From Rickettsiales bacterium (GTDB taxonomy: Bacteria; Pseudomonadota; Alphaproteobacteria; Rickettsiales; JALZUV01), in NCBI GenBank assembly GCA_023301245.1, contig JALZUV010000044.1:1-61671 (forward strand): DNA of 61,671 nucleotides. The letters run 5' to 3'. The translations under genes and the position numbers were made by a program. Every line of letters starts with the position of its first letter. The stretch's first letter is position 1. The notes beneath the pieces are model-generated. The model ran no database searches. It saw nothing but the letters and a program-made list of their open reading frames with translations, and was not told the origin of the DNA. This document shows positions 43,685-50,658 of the stretch, in pieces.

Positions 43685-44125
43685 ATGATTACACGATTAC
43701 TAGGATTTGCAGGGACAGCCAAAGGATTAGCATCCATAGGAACCGCAACGTTTATAATAGGCTTAGGCGCGGGCGGATGGGTTATAAACAAACACCACCA
43801 AGGCAAAGAGAAGCGGGTAGTAAGCCAAGCTTTCGACAGGCTGGCCGAACAAACCGACCTCACCCAACGTATGAACAAGGTTTTGCTAGCCTCTAACTCA
43901 CAAGCCCAGCGAGACATAACAGAGCTTGCCAAACAACAACGCGGGACCGCCCTAAGTGGCACCGTCTTACGCAAACAACTAGGAGACGCCTTAAATGACA
44001 TTATCGACCCGACACCTTGTGCTTGTACTGACACTATCCTTCTTGACGGGGTGCAGCAGTCTATTTCCAAAGCATATACCGAACCCCTCGTTAATCTTAC
44101 CACCAGACCCGCCACAAATAGATAG
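43685..44125 (+). CDS. inner-membrane spanin (Rz-like)
   Basis: 146 aa from the ATG at 43685, after a spaced AAGGACCCCC. One N-terminal membrane helix (about residues 14-34, GLASIGTATFIIGLGAGGWV) is followed by a long coiled-coil periplasmic part and a basic stretch, the usual i-spanin layout. The o-spanin gene starts inside it in another frame. Together they fuse inner and outer membranes at the end of Gram-negative lysis. Confidence 0.7.
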   Translation: MITRLLGFAGTAKGLASIGTATFIIGLGAGGWVINKHHQGKEKRVVSQAFDRLAEQTDLTQRMNKVLLASNSQAQRDITELAKQQRGTALSGTVLRKQLGDALNDIIDPTPCACTDTILLDGVQQSISKAYTEPLVNLTTRPATNR

Positions 44126-44423
44126 CAGTCTTAAAGAGGTTCCGCCAAAACTCGTAGACCCAACTGACAGGCCCGACGCCCTAACAGCAACAGCAGTTGA
44201 AACACTGGCGGGGGCGGACCTTTCTACCAAGGAAGGCCAAGAGGTAGCCACATTCACTGTACGCCTCTTAGCAAAGGAACATACTGATCTAGTCGTGCTA
44301 TACCGCGTCCTGCGTAAGCAATTAGACAACCTTGTAAAAGCTACAGAGAGACAGGAGCAATGGTATAAGGACCTCGTTGTAATTCTAGAAAAATACGAGA
44401 AAGAGGTAAACGCCATAAAGTAA
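43995..44423 (+). CDS. outer-membrane spanin lipoprotein (Rz1-like)
   Basis: 142 aa. The signal peptide ends with lipobox LTGC (C20) in LVLVLTLSFLTGCSS, so the protein should be lipidated and sent to the outer membrane. A Pro-rich segment follows (PNPSLILPPDPP) and then a coiled coil. Its first 131 nt lie within the i-spanin gene in another frame, the classic nested Rz/Rz1 arrangement. At 142 aa it is longer than lambda Rz1. Confidence 0.78.
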   Translation: MTLSTRHLVLVLTLSFLTGCSSLFPKHIPNPSLILPPDPPQIDSSLKEVPPKLVDPTDRPDALTATAVETLAGADLSTKEGQEVATFTVRLLAKEHTDLVVLYRVLRKQLDNLVKATERQEQWYKDLVVILEKYEKEVNAIK

Positions 44424-44488
44424 TTGCAATTCCCTATAGATAATATATAGTTACTCACATATTCGGGTGTACCCCGTTATGACCGCTG

Positions 44489-44494
44489 TATACT
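44489..44494 (+). promoter_or_regulatory. -10-like box before the Ala/Thr-rich protein
   Basis: TATACT with CTG just before it, 18 bp upstream of the ATG at 44513. The TATACTAT and ATAGGAGCC context repeats that at 13123. No good -35 box is visible. Confidence 0.4.
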
Positions 44495-44512
44495 ATCAAT
44501 AGGAGCCACAGC

Positions 44513-45262
44513 ATGAAACTATCTCTATCAAAAACCGCAAAAGGCATGGACTACGCCGTCTTACTCGCAACCGTCGCAGCTATGGCGCAGACATCCATGC
44601 GTACTGCATTGGGTGAAATCACTATTACCCCGCTCACTGACAGCTCAGGTGGTACGCCCGCCGCTACCGTCGTCGCAGTCCCGCGTTTCGAACCGTTCAC
44701 ACACGCTGCTGGCGCTTCGGACCTACCACCTACGGCTGACTTCAATACTGCCATCGGCAAGACCGACGACGCTATTGCAGTCCTCGCGACGTATCTTAAC
44801 GTCAATGTGTTCACGCCGTTGGGTATCGACGCACTGACAGTTAACGCTACGGGTACAGTAGACACCGCTGGGACCGTAGCTGCACAGGACCTGACACTTA
44901 CAGGAACAGATGCGGCAACCGCCCTCGCTGCAAGTCGTACGGAAGTAAATGCTGCACTAGCTGTAACCAGCAATAACATGGCAACGCTCATGCGTGGCAT
45001 CAACATTATCGCCAACGCTATCGGCGTCGCTACGTTGATGGATAACACGGGCGGCAAAGCTGACGAAGGTCTCATAATGGTAGACCAGCCAACTGTTGCT
45101 ACGTCGGTTACGAACACGGGTGATGCGCCAAGCAACATCAATGTAACGACAGCCTTGACTAATCTGGCCAACAACCTCGCAACAATCGCGACATGGCTAA
45201 ACGACACAGCGCTGGACAGCACAGTCCTAGGCGCACGTAACCTTATCCAAGTTACGCCATAA
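44513..45262 (+). CDS. Ala/Thr-rich protein, possible virion decoration
   Basis: 249 aa. Low-complexity beta/alpha sequence rich in Ala, Thr, Val and Asn (VTSNNMATLMRGINIIANAI; LTNLANNLATIATWLNDTAL), no Cys. It has its own ribosome-binding site (AGGAG) and sits alone between spanins and a strong terminator, suggesting a separately and highly expressed transcript. Such composition is common in head-fibre or decoration proteins. The family was not recognised. Confidence 0.5.
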   Translation: MKLSLSKTAKGMDYAVLLATVAAMAQTSMRTALGEITITPLTDSSGGTPAATVVAVPRFEPFTHAAGASDLPPTADFNTAIGKTDDAIAVLATYLNVNVFTPLGIDALTVNATGTVDTAGTVAAQDLTLTGTDAATALAASRTEVNAALAVTSNNMATLMRGINIIANAIGVATLMDNTGGKADEGLIMVDQPTVATSVTNTGDAPSNINVTTALTNLANNLATIATWLNDTALDSTVLGARNLIQVTP

Positions 45263-45289
45263 CGCATCGACTTTCCCCGATGTTCAACT

Positions 45290-45322
45290 TACCCCGTCTG
45301 TAATAGGATGGGGTATTTTTTT
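45290..45322 (+). terminator. Rho-independent terminator
   Basis: TACCCCGTC pairs with GATGGGGTA (one G-U pair), 8-nt loop, followed by a run of seven T. It ends the transcript of the gene at 44513. Palindrome site 21 lies 5 bp after it. Confidence 0.8.
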
Positions 45323-45327
45323 GCCTA

Positions 45328-45339
45328 GCAAACGTTTGC
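45328..45339. repeat. dispersed palindrome, site 21
   Basis: Perfect GCAAACGTTTGC between a terminator and the promoter of the AAA+ operon. Its right half is part of the -35 box. Confidence 0.97.
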
Positions 45340-45366
45340 TTAGCCGTGGAATATGCGCTATATAAT
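45336..45366 (+). promoter_or_regulatory. promoter of the AAA+ operon, overlapped by an operator
   Basis: TTGCTT (45336-45341), 17-bp spacer, TATATA (45359-45364), or TATAAT at 45361-45366 with 19 bp. The -35 box overlaps palindrome site 21, so binding there should repress the operon at 45400. Confidence 0.6.
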
Positions 45367-45399
45367 AGCTATCCACACCGCTAACAAACAGGAGCCATC

Positions 45400-47118
45400 A
45401 TGGCGCAACAAAATTCAGCCGCCGCTTTAATGCAAAAACTAAGTTTGCTAAACGCAACGTCTATCGCAGGTATCGTCGTACGTACCCGAGAGGCGGATAG
45501 AGCGAGAGAGATCGTCCAAGAATGGGCAAACGACACGCACCTACAGTACCACACATGGGATTGCGTTCGGGGCGTCTGTACGTACCCTGACTTGCCCGTA
45601 ACGGACGGTGAAGAGATCATCGACTTATCCGAAGATACGGATTACCTCACACCGAAAGGGTCCATCAAGAATACAGCCTCGTTCGACAAAGGCTTCGATT
45701 ACTTCTTCGATAAGACTGCCAGCGACGGACAAGCGCAACGGTCCAAGGTTATCGTATTCGAGTTCGGGCATATCCCCTTAAAGGCACCGCCTGCCCAACA
45801 ACGTTTACGGACGTTCGTAGAGGCCATGCGACACGACGCTCATAGAGCCGTCTTTATCCTGCCACCTCACGCCGATATCCCCGATGACATTTCCGACTAC
45901 GTTGAAATCATCGACCTTAAGACGCCGAACCACGACGAGCTGTTAGAGGCGTATACCGACATACTGGAAACCAACCTAACGGAAGGTAACATTATCCCTA
46001 AGTTCTCGCCCGAAGAGAACAAAGCCATCGTGTCTAACGGCGCGGGGATGACAGCCAACGAATTCGATATAGCTATCAGTACCGCGTGTTCCAACATTAT
46101 CGACATGGCGGATGCGGACGACAAGTTCAAAGCTAAGAATATCACTACCAAGATGTTTTACGACGAAATCATGGAGCGTAAGATTGCCGTCGTTAAGTCT
46201 ACGCATTTGCTAGAGCTTATGCCCGAGGGTAACATGGACGACATAGGGGGATTGGACGTGCTCAAAGAGTACCTAATCGACACCTCAGAGACGTTTATGA
46301 ACCCCGACGCGGCCAAGTTCGGTATAGACAAGCCTAAGGGCTTTCTATGCGTAGGACCTCCCGGAACTGGTAAGTCAGCCGTCGCTAAAGCAACCGCAGC
46401 AGCCGTCCAAGTACCGCTTATCAAATTCGATATAGGTAAGGCATTCGGTAAATACGTCGGGCAGTCAGAGGGCAATATGCGCGGCGCACTAGCTATGGTC
46501 GAAGACATGGCACCCTGCGTCCTCTTTATCGACGAGATTGATAAATCTATGGGAGCTAGTGGCGGTACGTCGGATGGCGGAACATCGGGCCGTGTATTCG
46601 GTAGCCTACTCACATGGATGCAAGAGAACGACGCGGATGTATTGATCGTTGCCACGGCTAACAACCCCCAGCTATTGCCGCCTGAGCTTGTGCGTAAAGG
46701 ACGCTTTGACGTAATCTGGGCGGTAGACCTGCCTAACTTCACAGAACGCCAAGCCATCCTTGCTATCCATTCCAAGAAGCGAGGGCATAAGCTTAAGCCA
46801 TCCTTCATAGACGCCATTGCGAAGACGACGCAAGGCTTCTCGGGGGCCGAGCTAGAAGATATCATCAAGTCCTCACTCAAGGTTGACTTTAAAGCGGGTA
46901 ACCCTACTATAACACTGGGTACATTAAAGCACACGGTGCATAGGTCCCAGCCGCTTTCGCTGACCTACCCAGATAGGGTTGCGGCACAATCAGAGTGGGC
47001 CAAAAGCCATGCGGTTTCTGCCAGTACGCCCGAGGGGGAAACTGTCGATAAGCCAAAAGTAAAAACGGCGGGACGGAAGCGTAGGTTGTCACCTAAGCGC
47101 AACACGTCAAGTAACTAG
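45400..47118 (+). CDS. AAA+ ATPase, Ycf46-like
   Basis: 572 aa. The N-terminal about 200 residues look like a degenerate ATPase fold. The C-terminal AAA+ domain has DDIGGLDVLKEYLIDTS, Walker A GPPGTGKSAVAK (about 318), Walker B CVLFIDEID (about 373), sensor VATANN and arginine-finger region LVRKGRFDVIW. This N-to-C layout matches Ycf46-type ATPases of cyanobacteria and plastids. The family is of unknown function, probably remodelling. It has a basic C-terminus. The genes that follow are Ycf35- and DUF2997-like, its usual companions. The operon has an operator-overlapped promoter. Confidence 0.82.
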   Translation: MAQQNSAAALMQKLSLLNATSIAGIVVRTREADRAREIVQEWANDTHLQYHTWDCVRGVCTYPDLPVTDGEEIIDLSEDTDYLTPKGSIKNTASFDKGFDYFFDKTASDGQAQRSKVIVFEFGHIPLKAPPAQQRLRTFVEAMRHDAHRAVFILPPHADIPDDISDYVEIIDLKTPNHDELLEAYTDILETNLTEGNIIPKFSPEENKAIVSNGAGMTANEFDIAISTACSNIIDMADADDKFKAKNITTKMFYDEIMERKIAVVKSTHLLELMPEGNMDDIGGLDVLKEYLIDTSETFMNPDAAKFGIDKPKGFLCVGPPGTGKSAVAKATAAAVQVPLIKFDIGKAFGKYVGQSEGNMRGALAMVEDMAPCVLFIDEIDKSMGASGGTSDGGTSGRVFGSLLTWMQENDADVLIVATANNPQLLPPELVRKGRFDVIWAVDLPNFTERQAILAIHSKKRGHKLKPSFIDAIAKTTQGFSGAELEDIIKSSLKVDFKAGNPTITLGTLKHTVHRSQPLSLTYPDRVAAQSEWAKSHAVSASTPEGETVDKPKVKTAGRKRRLSPKRNTSSN

Positions 47119-47127
47119 GAGCTAGAC

Positions 47128-47766
47128 ATGCACATAAACTTACTATTCGGTAGGGCCACACTTAAAGAGGGCAGCATGTCACTGTTTGCCTTCTACAGGG
47201 AAAGCCTAGGGGCCAAGGTCGAGATGCCTATTAAGAACGCTGCTATGCAGGGTGATATGGGTATTGGGGAGGCATTTGGCTTTAAGAACACCGCCGCGTC
47301 CCGCGTAGGCTCGGACAAACTGGGCTTCTGGGCTACTTGCACCTACGACGTTAAGGAGAATTGCCTCATACGCTTAAACTGCCAGAGGCACATAAAACCC
47401 CTTGCACAAACAAGTGGACTAAGTTTGCCTAAGCGACACCAAATCTTCCTAAGGCCTAGACGCCTTGCCGCGCTCGTAGAGCTGAAATTCGAACTTGTCC
47501 CGTCAGATGCAGCCAATATACAATACGGTCAAATAACAGGTAACTTCGATATCCTCCGACCAGAGGACTTCGACGAGCTTGGTATTAAGGACTTGTCCCG
47601 CCATAATAGGCAGATTGACGACTTCGACTTAGACGAGCTGAAAGAGTTCGTTACGATTACCGTAAAGGAGAAAGCCGCTGCGCCGCCGCAGAAGCTTAAG
47701 GTCTCTAAAACTTTCGGCGGCAAAACCATTGTAAAGCGCCGTGGGCGCAGAACAATTCGCAAATAG
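47128..47766 (+). CDS. hypothetical protein in the AAA+ module
   Basis: 212 aa, begins MHINLLFGRATLKEGSMSLF, beta-rich core, acidic segment (RQIDDFDLDELKEF) and a basic C-terminal tail (KVSKTFGGKTIVKRRGRRTI). TAGGAG ribosome-binding site, nine bases after the ATPase gene. It sits between the Ycf46- and Ycf35-like genes, so it may be a substrate or adaptor. No family recognised. Confidence 0.58.
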   Translation: MHINLLFGRATLKEGSMSLFAFYRESLGAKVEMPIKNAAMQGDMGIGEAFGFKNTAASRVGSDKLGFWATCTYDVKENCLIRLNCQRHIKPLAQTSGLSLPKRHQIFLRPRRLAALVELKFELVPSDAANIQYGQITGNFDILRPEDFDELGIKDLSRHNRQIDDFDLDELKEFVTITVKEKAAAPPQKLKVSKTFGGKTIVKRRGRRTIRK

Positions 47767-47782
47767 CTTTAGGAGCAATAGC

Positions 47783-48253
47783 ATGTCACACAACGTAACA
47801 GTCAAGGGCGCGGTATTCGACAATATCGAACTCATGGAAGACGCCGTAGCGTCATTGGCATCGGAGGGGGTTAACGTATCCTTCGTTACTGAGAACGCTA
47901 CAATTCGCGGATGGAGGGGTCAAAAGTCCACCGTTGACGCGGCAATTCTGCTAGCGGACAGCAAGTATGATATCGGGTTCAAACAAAACTCGGAAGGCCT
48001 ATATGAAGCGTTCGGAGAGGATTACCTCACGAAGGGTCACGGCGCTCACCTATCCCCTATCGGCCAGCATACCCCGTATGTTAACCAAGAGGGGGAGGAA
48101 GTCGTACCCGACACCGCAACCCGACTGCTAGGCAAGTTCGCGATGCACTACAACGTTTGCAAGGCCGAGCGCCAAATGGAAGCCGAAGGGCTATCCTGCC
48201 AGCGTGAGACGCAGGACGACGGCACAATCCAACTGATTGCCACTCAGTATTAA
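47783..48253 (+). CDS. Ycf35-like (DUF1257) protein
   Basis: 156 aa from the ATG at 47783 (TTAGGAGC upstream). MSHNVTVKGAVFDNIELMED opens like DUF1257, followed by the conserved RGWRGQKSTVDAAI and YDIGFKQNSEGLYEAFGEDY blocks. In cyanobacteria and many phages DUF1257, DUF2997 and an AAA+ ATPase are neighbours. Function unknown. The 3' part has a half-palindrome (CAACGTTTGC at 48151). Confidence 0.7.
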   Translation: MSHNVTVKGAVFDNIELMEDAVASLASEGVNVSFVTENATIRGWRGQKSTVDAAILLADSKYDIGFKQNSEGLYEAFGEDYLTKGHGAHLSPIGQHTPYVNQEGEEVVPDTATRLLGKFAMHYNVCKAERQMEAEGLSCQRETQDDGTIQLIATQY

Positions 48254-48259
48254 ACCCTC

Positions 48260-48271
48260 GCAAACGTTTGC
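48260..48271. repeat. dispersed palindrome, site 22
   Basis: Perfect GCAAACGTTTGC, intergenic, between the Ycf35-like and DUF2997-like genes. No promoter detected beside it. Confidence 0.97.
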
Positions 48272-48293
48272 GAACACAGTATAGGAGGCCATC

Positions 48294-48494
48294 ATGGCTA
48301 AACAGATTATTATGAGCTTCGACGTAGGCGGTGCAATGCACGTTGACGTGGACGGCGTAAAAGGCGAAGAGTGTAAAACACTCACACAGGGAATTCTTGC
48401 GGAGTTCTCTACGTCGGAGACAACGGACAGCAACGATAAGCCCGACCTGCATGAGGCAGAGGCCGAAATGGAAACAGCCGACAGAGGCTGGTAA
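48294..48494 (+). CDS. DUF2997-like protein
   Basis: 66 aa. A beta-beta-alpha pattern: IIMSFDVGGAMHVDVDGVKG, then EECKTLTQGILAEF, fits DUF2997 (G-x-x-C-x-x-x-T helix). Acidic C-terminal tail. Preceded by TAGGAGG. With the two genes above it forms the AAA+/DUF1257/DUF2997 set; function unknown. Confidence 0.62.
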   Translation: MAKQIIMSFDVGGAMHVDVDGVKGEECKTLTQGILAEFSTSETTDSNDKPDLHEAEAEMETADRGW

Positions 48495-48500
48495 GTGGGG

Positions 48501-48574
48501 GAACCTTAGCGAACCTTAGCGAACCCACAAAGGGGCCAGTGTAGCGGTGTGGATAACCTGTTGCGCTGGCCCCT
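48501..48574 (+). promoter_or_regulatory. tandem repeat plus 9-bp inverted repeat in a leader region
   Basis: GAACCTTAGC is repeated in tandem (48501-48520). AGGGGCCAG (48531-48539) and CTGGCCCCT (48566-48574) form a perfect stem over a 26-nt loop. No T-run follows. It lies in the 157-bp gap before the gene at 48652 and is likely a structured leader RNA. Confidence 0.5.
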
Positions 48575-48594
48575 AACGCATAAAGGGCATAGAC

Positions 48595-48645
48595 ATGGAC
48601 CAACCTTACGACTTCCCCTACTATGCACTACACCACGGAGAGTAA
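48595..48645 (+). CDS. possible 16-aa leader peptide
   Basis: ATG 48595, after AAAGGGCATAGAC, encodes MDQPYDFPYYALHHGE and stops six bases before the next gene. The peptide is rich in Tyr and His. Its position between a hairpin and the gene at 48652 fits a leader peptide, but it could be chance. Confidence 0.3.
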   Translation: MDQPYDFPYYALHHGE

Positions 48646-48651
48646 CCAAGC

Positions 48652-48843
48652 ATGGAAAAAATTAAATTAGATAAACTGATACTTTTACTTCAAAAGGAAC
48701 GAGACGAGCGTGGTAATCTTTGCGTAGCTACAGAAGACGGCTTTTTACTAGGTGTTAAAACTAGCTACGTAGACGACGACGGATGCGAAGTTCATGTAAA
48801 TCAGGCCACAACGCTATTTTTAGACATACGCTGCGATGTCTAA
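48652..48843 (+). CDS. small hypothetical protein, 63 aa
   Basis: Begins MEKIKLDKLILLLQKERDER. A helix followed by a beta domain. Overlaps the RNase H gene by 8 nt, suggesting co-translation. No family recognised. Confidence 0.58.
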   Translation: MEKIKLDKLILLLQKERDERGNLCVATEDGFLLGVKTSYVDDDGCEVHVNQATTLFLDIRCDV

Positions 48844-49339
48844 AAAGATAAAGAAAACTTTCCCCCCGTACTGGACGTACCCCGAACGGTACTACCTGTT
48901 TACAGACGGAAGTTGCTGGCCTAACCCAGATGGGCCGGGAGGCTGGGCGTGGGTTCTCGTCTATAACTGCGAAGTGCTAGAAAGCGGAAGCGGACCCCTT
49001 CTAGAAACAACGACATCACGAGCCGAATTAAAGGCCGTACAATGGGCAATGCGTCGCACCCTTACCCTACCTAACGCTACTATCGTTACAGACAGCGCGT
49101 ACTGCTACAATGGCTATAATAAGCACTTCAAAGCGGCGTCTAAGCGGGGTTTTCGCAAAGCCGACGGCGCACCCCTCGCTAACCTAGATATCATCAAACC
49201 AACCATGGCAATGTTCCGTCCCAATATCGTAACGGTGGATAAGATCAAGGGCCATAACAAAAACGAATTCAATGAACTTGCCGATAAGCTTTGCGGCGAA
49301 GAGAGGAAACGCATAGCCGCACTGTATGGTTTATATTAG
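48836..49339 (+). CDS. ribonuclease H (RNase HI type)
   Basis: 167 aa. Catalytic residues in order: D24 in LFTDGSC, E64 in TSRAELKAV, D86 in IVTDSAY, then the His loop and last Asp in KGHNKNEFNELADKL. It removes RNA from RNA-DNA hybrids, for example Okazaki primers. Basic N-terminus (MSKKIKKT). Opens the replication module. Confidence 0.87.
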   Translation: MSKKIKKTFPPYWTYPERYYLFTDGSCWPNPDGPGGWAWVLVYNCEVLESGSGPLLETTTSRAELKAVQWAMRRTLTLPNATIVTDSAYCYNGYNKHFKAASKRGFRKADGAPLANLDIIKPTMAMFRPNIVTVDKIKGHNKNEFNELADKLCGEERKRIAALYGLY

Positions 49340-49353
49340 CCAGCTATTTTCGG

Positions 49354-49382
49354 TTGACCAATAGTGACTAATTGCGTATATA
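49354..49382 (+). promoter_or_regulatory. strong sigma70-like promoter
   Basis: TTGACC (49354-49359), exact 17-bp spacer, TATATA (49377-49382). One of the best promoters in the window; no credible gene starts close after it. It probably produces the RNA annotated at 49388. Confidence 0.65.
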
Positions 49383-49387
49383 ACTTA

Positions 49388-49490
49388 AGCGGAATGCTTA
49401 CTGTGTATCCTGCCCACCATGACCTTCCTATGCGTCAGTGGCTTGAAGCCCTCGTCTACCTCGCTCGGTGGGCGGGGGCTTCTTTATGTG
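49388..49490 (+). ncRNA. candidate small structured RNA
   Basis: The strong promoter at 49354 precedes about 100 nt ending in a terminator-like stem (GAAGCCC 49445-49451 with GGGCTTC 49476-49482, then CTTT). A second helix, GCCCACC (49412-49418) with GGTGGGC (49467-49473), crosses it as a pseudoknot or an alternative fold. The 65-codon frame through here lacks coding character. This may be a regulatory RNA or a leader that attenuates the gene at 49573. Confidence 0.45.
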
Positions 49491-49504
49491 CGCTCATAAC
49501 CCCC

Positions 49505-49534
49505 TTGCCTTATCCTGCAAATTACCCCTATTAT
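49505..49534 (+). promoter_or_regulatory. candidate promoter for the gene at 49573
   Basis: TTGCCT (49505-49510), 18-bp spacer, TATTAT (49529-49534), 38 bp before the start codon. Confidence 0.5.
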
Positions 49535-49572
49535 GCAACGGAGCGAATACACACCGCATAGGAGCAAACACA

Positions 49573-49998
49573 ATGGACCGCATGGTAATATCGGTAGGGA
49601 TAAACGGGGATGCCCAACACCTACTCAAAGATAGTTTCTTAAACCCGTTCCCCTCGTCTACACGGGAGATAGATCGGATATCAAACATAGTATTTAATGC
49701 GCCGTCGCAAACGTTTGGTATACAACTGCTAGGCAATCTAGCTAAATGGAACGACACCGACTTGGGGTACGAGCCTACACTCACACAAGATAATATGAAG
49801 GCTTGCCTCTGCGACATGCACGAAAGCGGTATAGGCAGTTATCTATCTTGCATGAAAAAATTCTATGAGCTGGAAGGTGAGCATAACGAAGAGGCTATTT
49901 GGTACATGAGATTTTCTTCTTATGAAAACGCCGTAGCTATAGAGGTTGAATTTATAAACAACCTTAGACTTTGCGGCTACAAGTTTAGGGCGATATAA
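49573..49998 (+). CDS. hypothetical protein, 141 aa
   Basis: ATG 49573 follows ATAGGAGC. Begins MDRMVISVGINGDAQHLLKD, largely helical with scattered Cys residues. Contains the one-mismatch palindrome (site 23), read as SQTFG. No family recognised. Confidence 0.58.
   Translation: MDRMVISVGINGDAQHLLKDSFLNPFPSSTREIDRISNIVFNAPSQTFGIQLLGNLAKWNDTDLGYEPTLTQDNMKACLCDMHESGIGSYLSCMKKFYELEGEHNEEAIWYMRFSSYENAVAIEVEFINNLRLCGYKFRAI
49707..49718. repeat. dispersed palindrome, site 23 (one mismatch)
   Basis: GCAAACGTTTGG differs from the consensus only at the last base. Inside the gene at 49573, SQTF frame. Confidence 0.85.
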
Positions 49999-50000
49999 AC

Positions 50001-50156
50001 ATGAGAGTAGAGATACACGGCTTTAAGTGGTTACCCCCCATTAAAACGTCATATGAAGCAACGGACTGCGATGTTACCAAAGAGCGTTTAGCGGAATGGC
50101 TATGCTTTAGGCTTATATGGGTTGTTTACATTCGCCCAAGAGCAATAGACGAATAA
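50001..50156 (+). CDS. small hypothetical protein, 51 aa
   Basis: ATG 50001, two bases after the preceding stop; ends one base before the next ATG. Begins MRVEIHGFKWLPPIKTSYEA and ends YIRPRAIDE with an aromatic helical stretch (WLCFRLIWVVY). The snug fit between two genes supports coding. Function unknown. Confidence 0.5.
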   Translation: MRVEIHGFKWLPPIKTSYEATDCDVTKERLAEWLCFRLIWVVYIRPRAIDE

Positions 50157-50157
50157 G

Positions 50158-50532
50158 ATGCACGAACCTAAGAAAGACGGACCATCCGTCGCGTTTCGTC
50201 ATATCATGCGAGAGTACGCCCAATATCTTACAGGTAATGAACTTGCCGTTTTACTATTCGTGGTAGATCGCACATTCTCCTATGGTAAACACGCAGAGGT
50301 AATACCCCAAAGACACTTCTTAGAGGGCGTGTGGTCGGGCGATACCTGCCTACATGGGCCACTCAAAATGGGCGTCCGCACGTTAGAGAACAGCATTAAA
50401 TCACTAAGGGAGCGGGGGTATTTAGTCACACAACGTAAGGGTAACCAGCCTACCGCATACATGGTAGAGCTGGGATTGCGACCTAGTAACGTCGTACGAC
50501 TGCCACCCAGACGGAATAGGAGGCGTATATGA
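50158..50532 (+). CDS. winged-helix replication initiator-like protein
   Basis: 124 aa. YAQYLTGNELAVLLFVVDRT, the IPQRHFLEG strand, then GVRTLENSIKSLRERGYLV is the N-terminal winged helix seen in phage O-like/RepA-like initiators. A basic end follows (LPPRRNRRR). Directly after its stop are three 15-bp iterons, the usual target of such proteins. Likely origin-binding protein; there is no separate helicase-interaction domain, so it is short for the group. Confidence 0.62.
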   Translation: MHEPKKDGPSVAFRHIMREYAQYLTGNELAVLLFVVDRTFSYGKHAEVIPQRHFLEGVWSGDTCLHGPLKMGVRTLENSIKSLRERGYLVTQRKGNQPTAYMVELGLRPSNVVRLPPRRNRRRI

Positions 50533-50533
50533 C

Positions 50534-50593
50534 CCCGCAAATTCTGCGGGTACGAACCCGCAAATTCTGCGCCTTGAACCCGCAAATTCTGCG
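50534..50593 (+). other. candidate replication origin with three iterons
   Basis: CCCGCAAATTCTGCG occurs three times exactly at 50534-50548, 50557-50571 and 50579-50593, with 23- and 22-bp periods (about two helical turns). An AT-rich stretch with repeated AACTAGAG follows (about 50603-50630), a possible unwinding element. It lies between the initiator-like gene and the helicase genes. The rest of the gap (50594-50658) holds no gene. Confidence 0.6.
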
Positions 50594-50658
50594 CCCCCTA
50601 ACGTAACTAGAGAATAACTAGAGATTAAAACGCCATTCGGCGGTATACAGGACATTAT

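Noticed and set aside
48149..48160. Half-palindrome TACAACGTTTGC in the Ycf35-like gene
   Set aside because: Three mismatches to the 12-bp motif; only the right half is kept, so it is not counted as a site.
49364..49561. 65-codon frame over the candidate small RNA
   Set aside because: Its ATG lies within the promoter spacer, before the expected transcription start, and it lacks a ribosome-binding site.
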